43,607 nucleotides of DNA from positions 1 to 43,607 of the forward strand of contig CAZJWR010000030.1 of NCBI GenBank assembly GCA_964549765.1, in the 5' to 3' direction. The notes below the pieces were generated by a model that was not told the origin of the DNA, ran no database searches, and saw only the letters and a list, made by a program, of their open reading frames with translations. The translations under genes were made by a program, and so were the position numbers. The DNA is from CAZJWR01 sp964549765. Its GTDB lineage: Bacteria; Zixibacteria; MSB-5A5; GN15; JAAZOE01. Below are positions 35,518 to 43,046 of this stretch, piece by piece (position 1 is the stretch's first letter; the number at the start of each line of letters is the position of its first letter).

Positions 35518-36363
35518 CTAGGTCCGCCGGTCGTATTGTCCCTCGCACACAAACGTCACCGGACCCTTGATCGTGATTTCGTCGCTGGCCACGTCCCATG
35601 CAACGTCGAGCAGTCCCGCGAGGGTGGCGACCGATACCCGCCGCTCTGTGAATTGCCGAACGGCGGCGATCACCACCGCCGCCGCCGCGCCGGTTCCGGA
35701 CGAACCCGTCGGCCCCACACCGCGCTCCCAATCCCGCACTTCGATATGCCGGCTGTCGCATACGACAACAAAACCGACATTGATACGACTGGGAAATAAC
35801 GCATCCGTCTCCAGTTTCGCCCCCAGCGCCTTCCAATCAAAATCGAAATCATTGCAGAACAAGACCAGATGTGGATTGCCGACCGATACCGCCGACACCG
35901 AATGCGGCACGCCGTCGCGCACGATCCGCCGGTCGATAAAATATTTCTCCGAGGTATCCACCGGTATTTCCCACGCTTCGAACACCGCCTTGCCCAGCGA
36001 CGCCGAAATCGTCAATTGCCGGTCGCTCCCCGCGAAGAATCTTATATGAGAATCGCCCGAGCCGGTCCGCATGCGGCACCGCCTGTCGTCGACAAGACCC
36101 CGGTTCCGTAAATGCATCGCGGCGATGCGCACACCGTTGCCCGACTTTTCCGCCCAGCTCCCGTCCGCGTTGTAAATATCGACGCGGTACGGTTCCTCCC
36201 GGCCGGAAACGACTAACAATCCGTCGGCTCCGACGCCGATCGTCCGGTCGCAAATGTCCACAGCCAACTGCCCGAACCGCTTAAGCCGGCCGCGCCGATG
36301 GATACGGTCGAGCACGATAAAGCTGTTGCCGAGAGCCTGGTATTTCGTGAACGGTATGAGCAT
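35518..36363 (-). CDS. DapF-like epimerase-fold protein with both catalytic Cys replaced by Ser
   Basis: This 281-aa protein covers both halves of diaminopimelate epimerase: FTKYQALGNSFIVLD at the N terminus, NADGSWAEKSGNGVRI (66-80), SVGNPHLVLF, DWERGVGPTGSSGTGAAAA (211-229). In DapF the two acid/base cysteines lie in AEMCGNG and ETxACGTGA. Here they are Ser74 (codon TCG) and Ser222 (TCC), and the Glu before the second site is Pro. Normal DAP epimerase activity is therefore doubtful, although the phosphate-like GTGA loop and the fold are kept. The start at 36363 gives the usual length, without a good ribosome-binding site. It sits between an aminotransferase and an MFS gene; the function is unknown. 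Confidence 0.8.
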   Translation of the reverse strand: MLIPFTKYQALGNSFIVLDRIHRRGRLKRFGQLAVDICDRTIGVGADGLLVVSGREEPYRVDIYNADGSWAEKSGNGVRIAAMHLRNRGLVDDRRCRMRTGSGDSHIRFFAGSDRQLTISASLGKAVFEAWEIPVDTSEKYFIDRRIVRDGVPHSVSAVSVGNPHLVLFCNDFDFDWKALGAKLETDALFPSRINVGFVVVCDSRHIEVRDWERGVGPTGSSGTGAAAAVVIAAVRQFTERRVSVATLAGLLDVAWDVASDEITIKGPVTFVCEGQYDRRT

Positions 36364-36401
36364 ACGCCGGAAAGTAATCGAAAAACCAACCCGTGTAAAC
36401 C

Positions 36402-36445
36402 AAAAACCCGTCGAACAGCGGATTCCACCGCCGATCGACGGGTTT
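36402..36445 (-). terminator. long hairpin terminator after the aminotransferase gene
   Basis: CCCGTCGA (36407-36414) pairs with TCGACGGG (36435-36442), extended by A/T pairs, with an internal partial stem and a minus-strand T5 tail. It separates the LysN-type gene from the DapF-like gene. Confidence 0.75.
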
Positions 36446-36538
36446 CGCATTAGCTTTTGCGCCGCTTTCATTCCGGACTATTCACAAACGGCAGCGACAA
36501 ATAATTTATGTCGGCCGGATCGCGCCGAAGCCGACCGT

Positions 36539-37765
36539 TTATTTCAACTTGGCCGTGATCAGGCGGCCCAACCGCTTGATCCCTTCGACGATTTGTTCCT
36601 CGCCGGCATTCGAGAAATTCAGGCGCATCGTATTTTCGCCACCGCCGTCCGGGAAGAACGGCGAACCATACACATACGCCACTTTCTGCTCGATCGCCTC
36701 GGGTAATATCTCCTTGGCCGACATGCCTTCGGGAAGCGTCAGCCAGAGGAACAAACCTCCCTCGGGCCGCGTAAATTCCACCTCCGGCGGGAAGTATTCT
36801 TCGATCGACTTGATCATCAAATCCCGGCGCGCCCCGTACGTTTGGCGAATCTTCTCGATATGGCCGTCGAGTTTGCCCATGCGCAGATATTCGAGCAGAA
36901 TCATCTGGCTGAATGTGCTCGTATGCAGATCGCCGCACTGTTTGACCTTCTCGAACACCGGCATCATGTCCGGACGGGCCACGATCCAGGCAATCCGAAG
37001 TCCCGGCGAGACTATTTTCGAAAACGTTGACAACGAAATCACCATATCGCCACCCAGGGCGCACAACGACGGTACCGCTTCGCCGGTGAAACGCAAATCA
37101 CCGTACGGATTGTCGTCGATAATCGGAATGTTGTGTTTGTTGGCGACGGCCACCAATTGCTCGCGCCGCGCCAGCGACATGGTTATGCCCGACGGATTCT
37201 GGAAATTGGGGACACAATAGATGAATTTAGGATTATACCTGGCGATGGCATCCTCAACCTCATCCACGATCATCCCGTCCTCGTCCATCCCTACCGCCGC
37301 GTATCGCGCCTGGTAGAAATTGAACGCCTGCAGCGCGCCGACATAAGTGGGAGCTTCGCAAATAACATAATCGCCCGGGTCGATAAACGCCCGGCCGATC
37401 AAATCCAGGCCCTGCTGCGAACCCGACGTAATGATGATATTGGCGGCGGAAATTTGGGGCATGCGCTTGCAGGCATAATCGGCAATCGCCTGGCGAAACT
37501 CAGGAACACCCATCGAAAGCGAGTATTGCAAAGCGGCGTCTTTGTATTTATCGAGCGCCCGGATGGAGGCCTCCTTGAGATCCTCCACGGGGAACATCTC
37601 CGGCGCCGGCAAACCGCCGGCGAAAGATATCACACCGGGCTGCGAGGAAAGCTTGAGAATTTCGCGAATGATCGACGTCTCAAGCTTCATGACATGAGGG
37701 GTTACCCCCCATTTGGCTGGTGTCGACATTGTGCTGATATCCAATGTATCTGTGTTGGTTTCCAT
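36539..37765 (-). CDS. PLP-dependent aminotransferase, LysN/2-aminoadipate type
   Basis: This 408-aa fold-type I enzyme resembles LysN/ARO8-like 2-aminoadipate and aromatic aminotransferases: ISFAGGLPAPEMFP near the N terminus, QYSLSMGVPEFRQAIADY, TSGSQQGLDLIGRAFIDPGD, N190 (PNFQNPSG), D218 and Y221 (IDDNPYGDLR), the PLP lysine K250 (STFSKIVSPGLRIAW) with R257, and the C-terminal MRLNFSNAGEEQI. Members have broad specificity (2-aminoadipate, Leu, aromatic amino acids), so the exact substrate is open. It has its own promoter and terminator. Confidence 0.85.
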   Translation of the reverse strand: METNTDTLDISTMSTPAKWGVTPHVMKLETSIIREILKLSSQPGVISFAGGLPAPEMFPVEDLKEASIRALDKYKDAALQYSLSMGVPEFRQAIADYACKRMPQISAANIIITSGSQQGLDLIGRAFIDPGDYVICEAPTYVGALQAFNFYQARYAAVGMDEDGMIVDEVEDAIARYNPKFIYCVPNFQNPSGITMSLARREQLVAVANKHNIPIIDDNPYGDLRFTGEAVPSLCALGGDMVISLSTFSKIVSPGLRIAWIVARPDMMPVFEKVKQCGDLHTSTFSQMILLEYLRMGKLDGHIEKIRQTYGARRDLMIKSIEEYFPPEVEFTRPEGGLFLWLTLPEGMSAKEILPEAIEQKVAYVYGSPFFPDGGGENTMRLNFSNAGEEQIVEGIKRLGRLITAKLK

Positions 37766-37807
37766 GCTCGTAATCCCGATAAGTTAGTCTTGGTTACGTC
37801 CATTCAA

Positions 37808-37835
37808 ATGATAACACAAAATACACGAATGTCAA
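37808..37835 (-). promoter_or_regulatory. sigma-70 promoter of the LysN-type aminotransferase
   Basis: On the minus strand, TTGACA (37830-37835), 16 bp, TATCAT (37808-37813), about 43 bp before the ATG. Both elements are near consensus. Confidence 0.7.
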
Positions 37836-37883
37836 GAGGATAGCGGAAAAGGTTGTGAAAGTTGTCACGAATTTCGGCGGTAA

Positions 37884-39128
37884 TCAGGAGTGAGACCTCA
37901 TGGTCCCAGCCAGTTTGATACTATGCTCTCCGAATTTGTTCCGGATAGCATCCACGGCATGAGTCAGTTCTTTTATTCGATGTTCATGAACGTCCGTAAT
38001 CAGTTCCAGTTGCCTCCCGACTTTTTCCCCGGCGTTATGAACGACTGCCTCATCATCTTCATCGTCCCCAGCCGAAACCCGCTCCAAATGCGACATCCTC
38101 ACCCCCAGTAGGCGCACCTTGATCTTCATGCCGTATTCCTTCGGCACCAGCCCCAGCGCCGTCTTGAATATCACGTCGCACCGATCGGTGGACCGGATAA
38201 TCGTGTGCGAACGGGTTATGGTTTTGAAATCGGACGACCGGATTTTGACCGAAACCGTCCGCCCCACATACCCGCCCCGGCGCATCCGGCGAGCCACCTT
38301 GTCCGACAACCACAAAATCGTCGCCCGGATCATCGACGGGTCTTGAATATCCTCGCGGAGTGTCGTTTCGTGAGACATTGACTTGTCATTGGGCATTTCC
38401 CGATATCGCAACACCGGCGAATCGTCTATCCCCCGCGACATATCCGACAATCCATACCCGTTGACACCGAACAGCCGCTTAAGAAACTCCGGCCGCGCCT
38501 CGGCCAATTCACCGACGGTGAATATCCCTTCCCCCGCCAATGTTCGAGTGGTACTTTCACCGATCCCCCATAACTCCTTGACCGACTGTGGGAAAAATAC
38601 CTCCTTGAACTTACTCTGATCCATCACCGTCAGACCGTTGGGCTTGTTCAGCCCTGACGCCATCTTGGCCAGATATTTCGCCGGCGATATCCCCACCGAA
38701 CAGGTCAGATTCAGCTTTGCGGCAATCTCCTGTTTCATCGCCAGCACCAATTCCACCGGACCGCCATACGGCCGGTACGCCCCGGTTATATCCAAAAAGG
38801 CTTCATCGACACTGCACGGCTCGACTATCGGAGTGTATTTTTCGAATATTTTCTGCAGGCAGGCCGATGCGTATACGTATCCCCCCAACCCGGCCGATAT
38901 AAAAACGCCATCCGGGCACAACTGCTTGGCTTTCACCGTGGACATCCCCGAATGAACTCCGTATTTTCTCGCCTTGTACGAGCAGGTCGACACCACCCCC
39001 CGTTGCCCGATCCCCCCGCCCACCATAACCGGCAATCCTTTCAACCTGGGATTGTTTCGTATTTCGACCGCCGCAAAAAAGGCATCCATATCGACATGGA
39101 TTATAACCGGCGAAAAATCTACCATCAC
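37884..39128 (-). CDS. dinB: DNA polymerase IV (Y family)
   Basis: This 414-aa translesion polymerase has the catalytic D13 (HVDMDAFFAAVE) and D108/E109 (SVDEAFLD) present. YKARKYGVHSGMSTVKAKQLCP, GISPAKYLAKMASGLNKPNG and the helix-hairpin-helix segment VKELWGIGESTTRTLAGEGI follow, then the little-finger domain (about 240-350). The extended C-terminal tail (about 355-414) is acidic then helical. Its start overlaps the preceding small gene as ATGA, and lexA lies just upstream in the same direction, so SOS control is likely. Confidence 0.94.
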   Translation of the reverse strand: MMVDFSPVIIHVDMDAFFAAVEIRNNPRLKGLPVMVGGGIGQRGVVSTCSYKARKYGVHSGMSTVKAKQLCPDGVFISAGLGGYVYASACLQKIFEKYTPIVEPCSVDEAFLDITGAYRPYGGPVELVLAMKQEIAAKLNLTCSVGISPAKYLAKMASGLNKPNGLTVMDQSKFKEVFFPQSVKELWGIGESTTRTLAGEGIFTVGELAEARPEFLKRLFGVNGYGLSDMSRGIDDSPVLRYREMPNDKSMSHETTLREDIQDPSMIRATILWLSDKVARRMRRGGYVGRTVSVKIRSSDFKTITRSHTIIRSTDRCDVIFKTALGLVPKEYGMKIKVRLLGVRMSHLERVSAGDDEDDEAVVHNAGEKVGRQLELITDVHEHRIKELTHAVDAIRNKFGEHSIKLAGTMRSHS

Positions 39129-39373
39129 TCGATCCAGATTTTGCTGATCACCCAGCTTCCCTTACGTTCGTCATAGGAAAGCTGAAAAAAATTGGACGAT
39201 GCATCTACTACGGCAAAATGTCTGATCCGATACGCCCCGACATCGGTTTTCCAGTCGCCGGTCACCTCCGAAATCCGGTACACCCGGTCCTTCCAGCGAA
39301 ACCGCGACGGCTTCATCTTGTTGCCCTGAAACAACACCACCACGTCGATAGGATCGTCCATTTCCTGATACAT
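39125..39373 (-). CDS. small dinB-linked protein (DUF6504-like)
   Basis: This 82-aa protein has the pattern RFRWKDRVYRISEVTGDW followed by YRIRHFAVVDASSNFFQLSY and a C-terminal GSWVISKIW. This resembles the small DUF6504-type proteins often encoded beside dinB/imuB polymerase genes; the family match is from memory. It has no signal or membrane segment. Its stop overlaps the dinB start (ATGA), so the two are translationally coupled, and a role with the translesion polymerase is a reasonable guess. Confidence 0.75.
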   Translation of the reverse strand: MYQEMDDPIDVVVLFQGNKMKPSRFRWKDRVYRISEVTGDWKTDVGAYRIRHFAVVDASSNFFQLSYDERKGSWVISKIWIE

Positions 39374-39378
39374 CTATC

Positions 39379-39462
39379 TCACACCGCCTTAAAGCAATAA
39401 ATCAACAAACCGCTCTTACACACTAAAAGCAAAATCATTACAATCAGAGATAAAACCCGCAT
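39379..39462 (-). CDS. possible 27-aa hydrophobic peptide in the SOS operon
   Basis: This short frame has an AAGGGAG ribosome-binding site four bases before an ATG at 39462. It encodes 27 residues made of one hydrophobic helix (LSLIVMILLLV, then CKS, GLLIYCF) with Arg2, Lys16 and Lys25. It stops five bases before the ATG of the 82-aa dinB-linked gene. A single-helix peptide made under LexA control would be reminiscent of SOS-induced membrane peptides such as E. coli TisB (29 aa), but there is no sequence identity claim. It may instead be a leader peptide that couples translation, or chance. Confidence 0.4.
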   Translation of the reverse strand: MRVLSLIVMILLLVCKSGLLIYCFKAV

Positions 39463-39520
39463 ATGTCTCCCTTAATGTATTACTTTAAACTTATTAATTC
39501 GCCTCGCCCTTTACGCTACC

Positions 39521-39595
39521 GGTGGAAAACGCATCCACCCAAGAGCATCAATTCCAAGCACCTCAACTCGGTGCCCCGCCCGTGCCTCGCACGGG
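39521..39595 (-). repeat. two hairpins in the lexA-dinB intergenic region
   Basis: GGTGGA/TCCACC (39521-39526 with 39534-39539, 7-nt loop) and CCCGTGC/GCACGGG (39579-39585 with 39589-39595, 3-nt loop). Neither has a T tract on the minus strand, so they are not clear terminators of lexA. The second is GC-rich and looks like a dispersed palindromic element. The rest of 39463-39646 shows no gene. Confidence 0.45.
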
Positions 39596-39646
39596 TGGGA
39601 TGTAGTCGACCGGCATATCATGAGTCAAGGCCGTCTTCACCATCCC

Positions 39647-40267
39647 TTACCGCATCCGCCGCATCAATCCGACTACCCGGCCGGCGATATAGAACCCCGG
39701 CGTGTTTCTCTCGACGATAATCGGCCCGAACGCCTCGTTTTGCGGCTCCAACCGCACCCGTCCCCGATCGGGATAAAACTTCTTGACCGTCGCCTCATCG
39801 CCGATCACGGCCACGACAATATCCCCCCGCAACGGCTCCGCCGTCTTGTCGATCAAAACAAAATCTCCGTCGTAAATACCGGCGTTGATCATCGACTCCC
39901 CCTTTACCCGCAGGCAAAACACCTCCTCCGACGGCAAAAAGGACGTATCGACCGCTATCTCCGCCTCACGGTTCTCGATCGCCGTGATCGGCAAACCGGC
40001 CGGAACCGACCCCACCAGCGGCACCCGGCTGAAATTGACCACCCCGCGCCTGACCACCTCGATCCCGCGCGACACCAGTTTGCGCCGCCGGATAAACCCT
40101 TTGACCTCCAGCGCGTCCAAAATCGACCGGACGCCGTTGGTCGACGTGATCTGGAACCGCTGGCCGATTTCCCGGATCGTCGGCGGCAGTCCGGAGCTAT
40201 TGATCTTTTTCTCTATAAATTCCAGTATCTGCTTCTGGCGACCCGTCAGTTTTCTTGCCGCTACCAT
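39647..40267 (-). CDS. lexA: LexA repressor
   Basis: This 206-aa SOS repressor has a winged-helix DNA-binding domain (1-75, LTGRQKQILEFIEK, PPTIREIGQRF), cleavage site A90-G91 (GSVPAGLP), and the serine-lysine dyad S125 (GESMINAG) and K162 (ATVKKFY). RecA-stimulated autocleavage should work. GGGAGGT lies before the ATG and a consensus promoter is upstream. The recognition helix region (SSGLPPTIREIGQRFQITSTNGVRS) should be read as two parts: PPTIREIGQRF and ITSTNGVRSILDAL. It differs from proteobacterial LexA, so the operator may be unusual. dinB lies downstream. Confidence 0.95.
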   Translation of the reverse strand: MVAARKLTGRQKQILEFIEKKINSSGLPPTIREIGQRFQITSTNGVRSILDALEVKGFIRRRKLVSRGIEVVRRGVVNFSRVPLVGSVPAGLPITAIENREAEIAVDTSFLPSEEVFCLRVKGESMINAGIYDGDFVLIDKTAEPLRGDIVVAVIGDEATVKKFYPDRGRVRLEPQNEAFGPIIVERNTPGFYIAGRVVGLMRRMR

Positions 40268-40303
40268 TAGACCTCCCTGGTCTCGCTATTCGCTTTCACA
40301 CAT

Positions 40304-40332
40304 ACAATACTGCCCATACGTGCAGTTGTCAA
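40304..40332 (-). promoter_or_regulatory. lexA promoter with possible operator
   Basis: On the minus strand, TTGACA (40327-40332), exactly 17 bp, TATTGT (40304-40309), about 37 bp before the ATG. The spacer and -10 contain two direct CATAC units 15 bp apart (plus strand 40301-40305 and 40315-40319). A LexA site would be expected here for autorepression, but no canonical CGAAC-type or CTGT-N8-ACAG box is present. Confidence 0.7.
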
Positions 40333-40394
40333 TCATAAAAGTCGACCGGAGCGGCAAAAAACTTCAGAATGTGACATGGAAAAGTGACGCCGGC

Positions 40395-41505
40395 TTATGG
40401 CCGATACGAGATGCCGAAACTCAAACCGAAATCGACCGAATTCTCGAAAACGAACAGATTTTCGATGACGCCGTACTGCAGCATCAAATGATTCGATAAC
40501 CGCTGTTTGGCCCCGATCAGCAATTCATGGGTCGGCAATGAAAAATCATAATAATCTATGGCCACCCCGGTATTCGATAACTCCTGTACGATAAACGAAA
40601 GATGCCGGCTGACCGGCCATTCCACCGCCCCGAAAAACGTCCACTGATACGGCCTGAGTTCTATCCCGAGAGCGTTTCCCGATCCGTACATGCCGTACCC
40701 CAGCGTCGTGTACAGATAAAACGGCTTGAGATAGTGCATCGTGGCCAGTGAAAAAGCGGCGTCGGTACCGCCTGTCCCGTAATACGTCCGGTCGCTCGCC
40801 GTCGGAAACCGAAATAACGCCGTGAACAACACCGAGCGCAGCCGGCCTCTCCCCCCTATAAACCTGTGACCGGAACGTCAGGCTGGCGTCGCCCAGGGCC
40901 GTCCCCTGGTCATTTCTATTCAGCAACACCGTCCATTGACCGGTTTCAACATTGTAATACTTGACAATCATCGAATTGAAGGGATAATCCGTCCGACCTT
41001 CCTGGTCGATATGCAACAGGCTATGAAAATCGGCGATAACCCGATCCAGTCGTCCTCCCGTCCGCGATATAATCGGGATACTCAGACCGAGTTCGGTACG
41101 CTGCCCCACGCCGATGGCGAATCCGAAATTATTCTGGATCGCCTCCAGATCGAGCAAGAAACTCGGCGTATTATTCCAGCAGTTTGTCCACGAATTGTAG
41201 AGCGAAAATTCATACCTGCCCATCTGCAATATATTATGCCGTTCCGGGACCGCGTTCAGCCGCATCGTTTGCAGTGGCGTCTGCCCGACAATCTGCAAGG
41301 GCCCCTTGGCCGCCGGTTGTCCGGAGTCGATACTCTTCCCCCACGACATCCCCGGCAATATCAACAAAAAGACTAATAATATTACTGAAGCCGCCGAACG
41401 GACCCCCCAGGTCCCGGATCGCCGCTTCGCAGTCGACTCCGATGGCCGCAGAGGGTTCTGAACGCAGCGGCCTCCCGTTCGATGTGTAGCACCAAGCTGT
41501 ATCAT
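40395..41505 (-). pseudogene. exported DUF3187-like protein, frameshifted
   Basis: Two overlapping frames make one protein. The upstream frame (from 41505) has a long N terminus, a hydrophobic signal (SVILLVFLLILPGMSWG) and a DUF3187-like pattern (GQTPLQTMRL, FSLYNSWTNCWNN, FLLDLEAIQNNFGF, LDRVIADFHSLLH). It runs out of homology at QVYRGERPAA. The downstream frame continues with LFTALFRFPTASDRTYYG and ends at 40395 with beta-strand-rich sequence. The two frames join if one G is removed from the run of six at 40851-40856 (C6 on plus), giving YRGRGRLRSVLFTALFRFP. A real inactivating mutation or a homopolymer error are both possible. A beta-barrel outer-membrane role is likely for the intact form. 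Confidence 0.7.
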
Positions 41506-41665
41506 AATCTCGAATTTTCCAGACCCTATATCCTACAATTATTTCCGACTCCTCCGAATTTTATACAACCATCTCCGTCCCGTTGATGTTCCCCCAATCC
41601 CCTGCCCGATATGAACCGCCAAATAGCCGGCAGCCGCATTTCCTCAGAGGCCCGTTCTGTGCGCG

Positions 41666-41724
41666 GCAGACGCCCTCGTCTGCTCGGCCGGTGACTTTTG
41701 GCCCGCCCCGCCGCGGCGGGCGGG
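41666..41724. repeat. GC-rich inverted repeats
   Basis: GCAGACG-ccct-CGTCTGC (41666-41683) is followed by a stem built on CCGCCG/CGGCGG (41702-41724, with outer CCCGC/GCGGG pairs). There is no T tract on either side, so these look like a mobile or structural palindrome rather than terminators. Confidence 0.65.
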
Positions 41725-41744
41725 TTCCCGCTGATTTCCGCGTT

Positions 41745-41787
41745 GCGTCAGGTCTTGATCCCGCCCTACGGGATTGTGACCTGACGC
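41745..41787. repeat. nested inverted repeat
   Basis: The outer arms GCGTCAGGTC/GACCTGACGC (41745-41754 with 41778-41787) are perfect 10-bp complements. The inner arms ATCCCG/CGGGAT (41758-41763 with 41769-41774) are separated by CCCTA. Symmetric 3-nt internal loops (TTG, TGT) lie between. This design is typical of REP/MITE-like elements or a structured RNA. Confidence 0.7.
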
Positions 41788-42104
41788 CGATATAAAATTG
41801 CAGTGAATCGATGCAGTTTGTCGCCCGGGGCCTATATATGAATGGGTTTGTCAAGAGACAGGAGTGTCTATGCAACTGTCAAAAATACAGCCGCTGTACA
41901 GGATTTCTGGAATCTCTATAACTTCTTGCGCCACAATAAAGGCATGAATTGGAAAGCAAATTTGACAAAACGAACCCAATTCGCTGTAAGTCGTTGAGTC
42001 CAAAATTAGTGCCTCGAATTTTATGCAAAAGTCGCCGATATGTCCGTATAGATTTTATAAAAAAGATTGATCGGAAAACGCGTAACTTCCGACCAATTAG
42101 CCTC

Positions 42105-42132
42105 TTGACAACAAGTCAAAATGTGTTAGATT
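42105..42132 (+). promoter_or_regulatory. promoter of the DUF1573-like selenoprotein gene
   Basis: TTGACA (42105-42110), 16 bp, TAGATT (42127-42132). The -35 overlaps a perfect inverted repeat TTGAC-aacaa-GTCAA (42105-42119), a possible operator. The 5' leader is about 85 nt and can form a stem of TGTC/GACA with GGG/CCC inside (about 42138-42163). Confidence 0.6.
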
Positions 42133-42225
42133 TCGTTGTCTGAGGGCGATTAGTCCCCCGACACGGAACTAATTGGGCCGAAAGAAACTATAAGAGGAAA
42201 ACGCTGAGCTGACTGGAGGAATGCT

Positions 42226-42987
42226 GTGAAGAAATCGTTTCTGATAACGGCCGCTCTTTTCTTGTTTTTTGTCTTGCTGATTTCTCAGGCAATGGCGCAG
42301 CCAAAGATGTTTTTGCCCGAGGAAAGCTTTAACTTCGGGTTCGCCCCGCAAAATTCAAAAATTTCCCATACGTTCTGGATCAAATCTGTCGGCGACGACA
42401 GCCTCAAGATTCTCAACGTCAAGCCTGGGTGAGGATGCACCAAGGCTCCTCTCGATAAGAAGGAGCTTGCTGTCGGTGACAGCACTGCGCTTGAAATCAT
42501 CTACTCCACCGGAAGCCATCGCGGTCTGCAAACCAAAAGCCCCCTGATCGAATCCAACCAGGGACCACCTCCCGGCCGCGTAACCATACGGGCGACCATC
42601 GTGGAAAACCCCGACTCGACCTATCCGATCACGGTTGTCCCCTATCGGCTGTCCGTTTCTCGGGCCGATACGATCGAGATCAACGAAGCTAAATTCAAAA
42701 TAACCAACGTTTCCGATCAACCGCTGGACGTGCGACTGGTCGACAGTCCGGCGGAATATTTCCAAATCGAAATTCCCAAAGTGATTGACCCGGGACAGAG
42801 CGTCGAAGGCAACTTGAAACTCAACCCGGCGTATCTCGGCAAGCCCTTCGAGAAATCGATCACCATTGAAGTTTCCGACGCCGCCCATACGCGGTTTACG
42901 ATCCCCGTCATTCGGCGGTTTATCGGCGCCGGGCGGCCGCAGCCCGCGGTACAGACAAAATCTGATAATCACGGCGGAGGGAAGTAA
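42226..42987 (+). CDS. exported DUF1573-like selenoprotein (Sec-Gly-Cys motif)
   Basis: The gene reads from GTG (42226, GGAGG six bases upstream) through an in-frame TGA at 42430-42432 to TAA at 42985-42987: 253 residues with Sec69. A signal peptide (cleavage near QAMA-QP, about residue 25) is followed by an Ig-like DUF1573 domain (FNFGFAPQNSKISHTFWIKS, then LKILNVKPG-U-GCTKAPL). In DUF1573 proteins this spot is Cys-Gly-Cys-Thr; here it is Sec-Gly-Cys-Thr (Sec69, Cys71), a possible exported redox or metal site. Downstream frames continue without interruption as VTIRATIVENPDSTYP and a second Ig-like domain. A hairpin follows the TGA at once. A plain stop is unlikely because the frame, composition and domain continue for 185 codons. 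Confidence 0.85.
42441..42469 (+). promoter_or_regulatory. candidate bacterial SECIS hairpin, first selenoprotein
   Basis: It starts eight bases after the TGA. CAAG (42441-42444) pairs with CTTG (42466-42469); G445 is bulged; CTCCT (42446-42450) pairs with AGGAG (42461-42465); the loop is 10 nt (two more pairs possible). The loop centre is about 23 nt from the TGA, inside the range seen for bacterial SECIS elements that bind SelB. Confidence 0.7.
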
Positions 42988-43011
42988 TAATCGCCGGGGG
43001 CGAAAACATTT

Positions 43012-43046
43012 CAGGCCTGTCCTGTTTTTGGACAGGCCTGTTTTTT
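43012..43046 (+). terminator. terminator of the DUF1573-like selenoprotein gene
   Basis: A perfect 11-bp stem, CAGGCCTGTCC/GGACAGGCCTG (43012-43022 with 43030-43040), has a 7-nt loop and is followed by TTTTTT. Very strong; it separates the two selenoprotein genes into different transcripts. Confidence 0.93.

Larger units (their letters stand above)
41506..42104. other. non-coding region with inverted repeats
   Basis: About 600 bp with no supportable gene. The left part (to about 41790) is GC-rich with the nested palindromes listed separately. The right part (41800-42104) is AT-rich; one 64-codon open frame there (41949-42143) has no ribosome-binding site or recognisable composition and runs through the promoter of the next gene. 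Confidence 0.6.

Noticed and set aside
41949..42143. 64-codon open frame upstream of the selenoprotein gene
   Set aside because: No ribosome-binding site, random-looking composition, and it runs through the -35/-10 of the next gene.
42226..42432. DUF1573-like gene ending at the first TGA as a 68-aa truncated protein or pseudogene
   Set aside because: The same frame continues for 185 codons with the expected domain sequence. The TGA replaces a family Cys, a hairpin follows, and a second gene shows the same arrangement.
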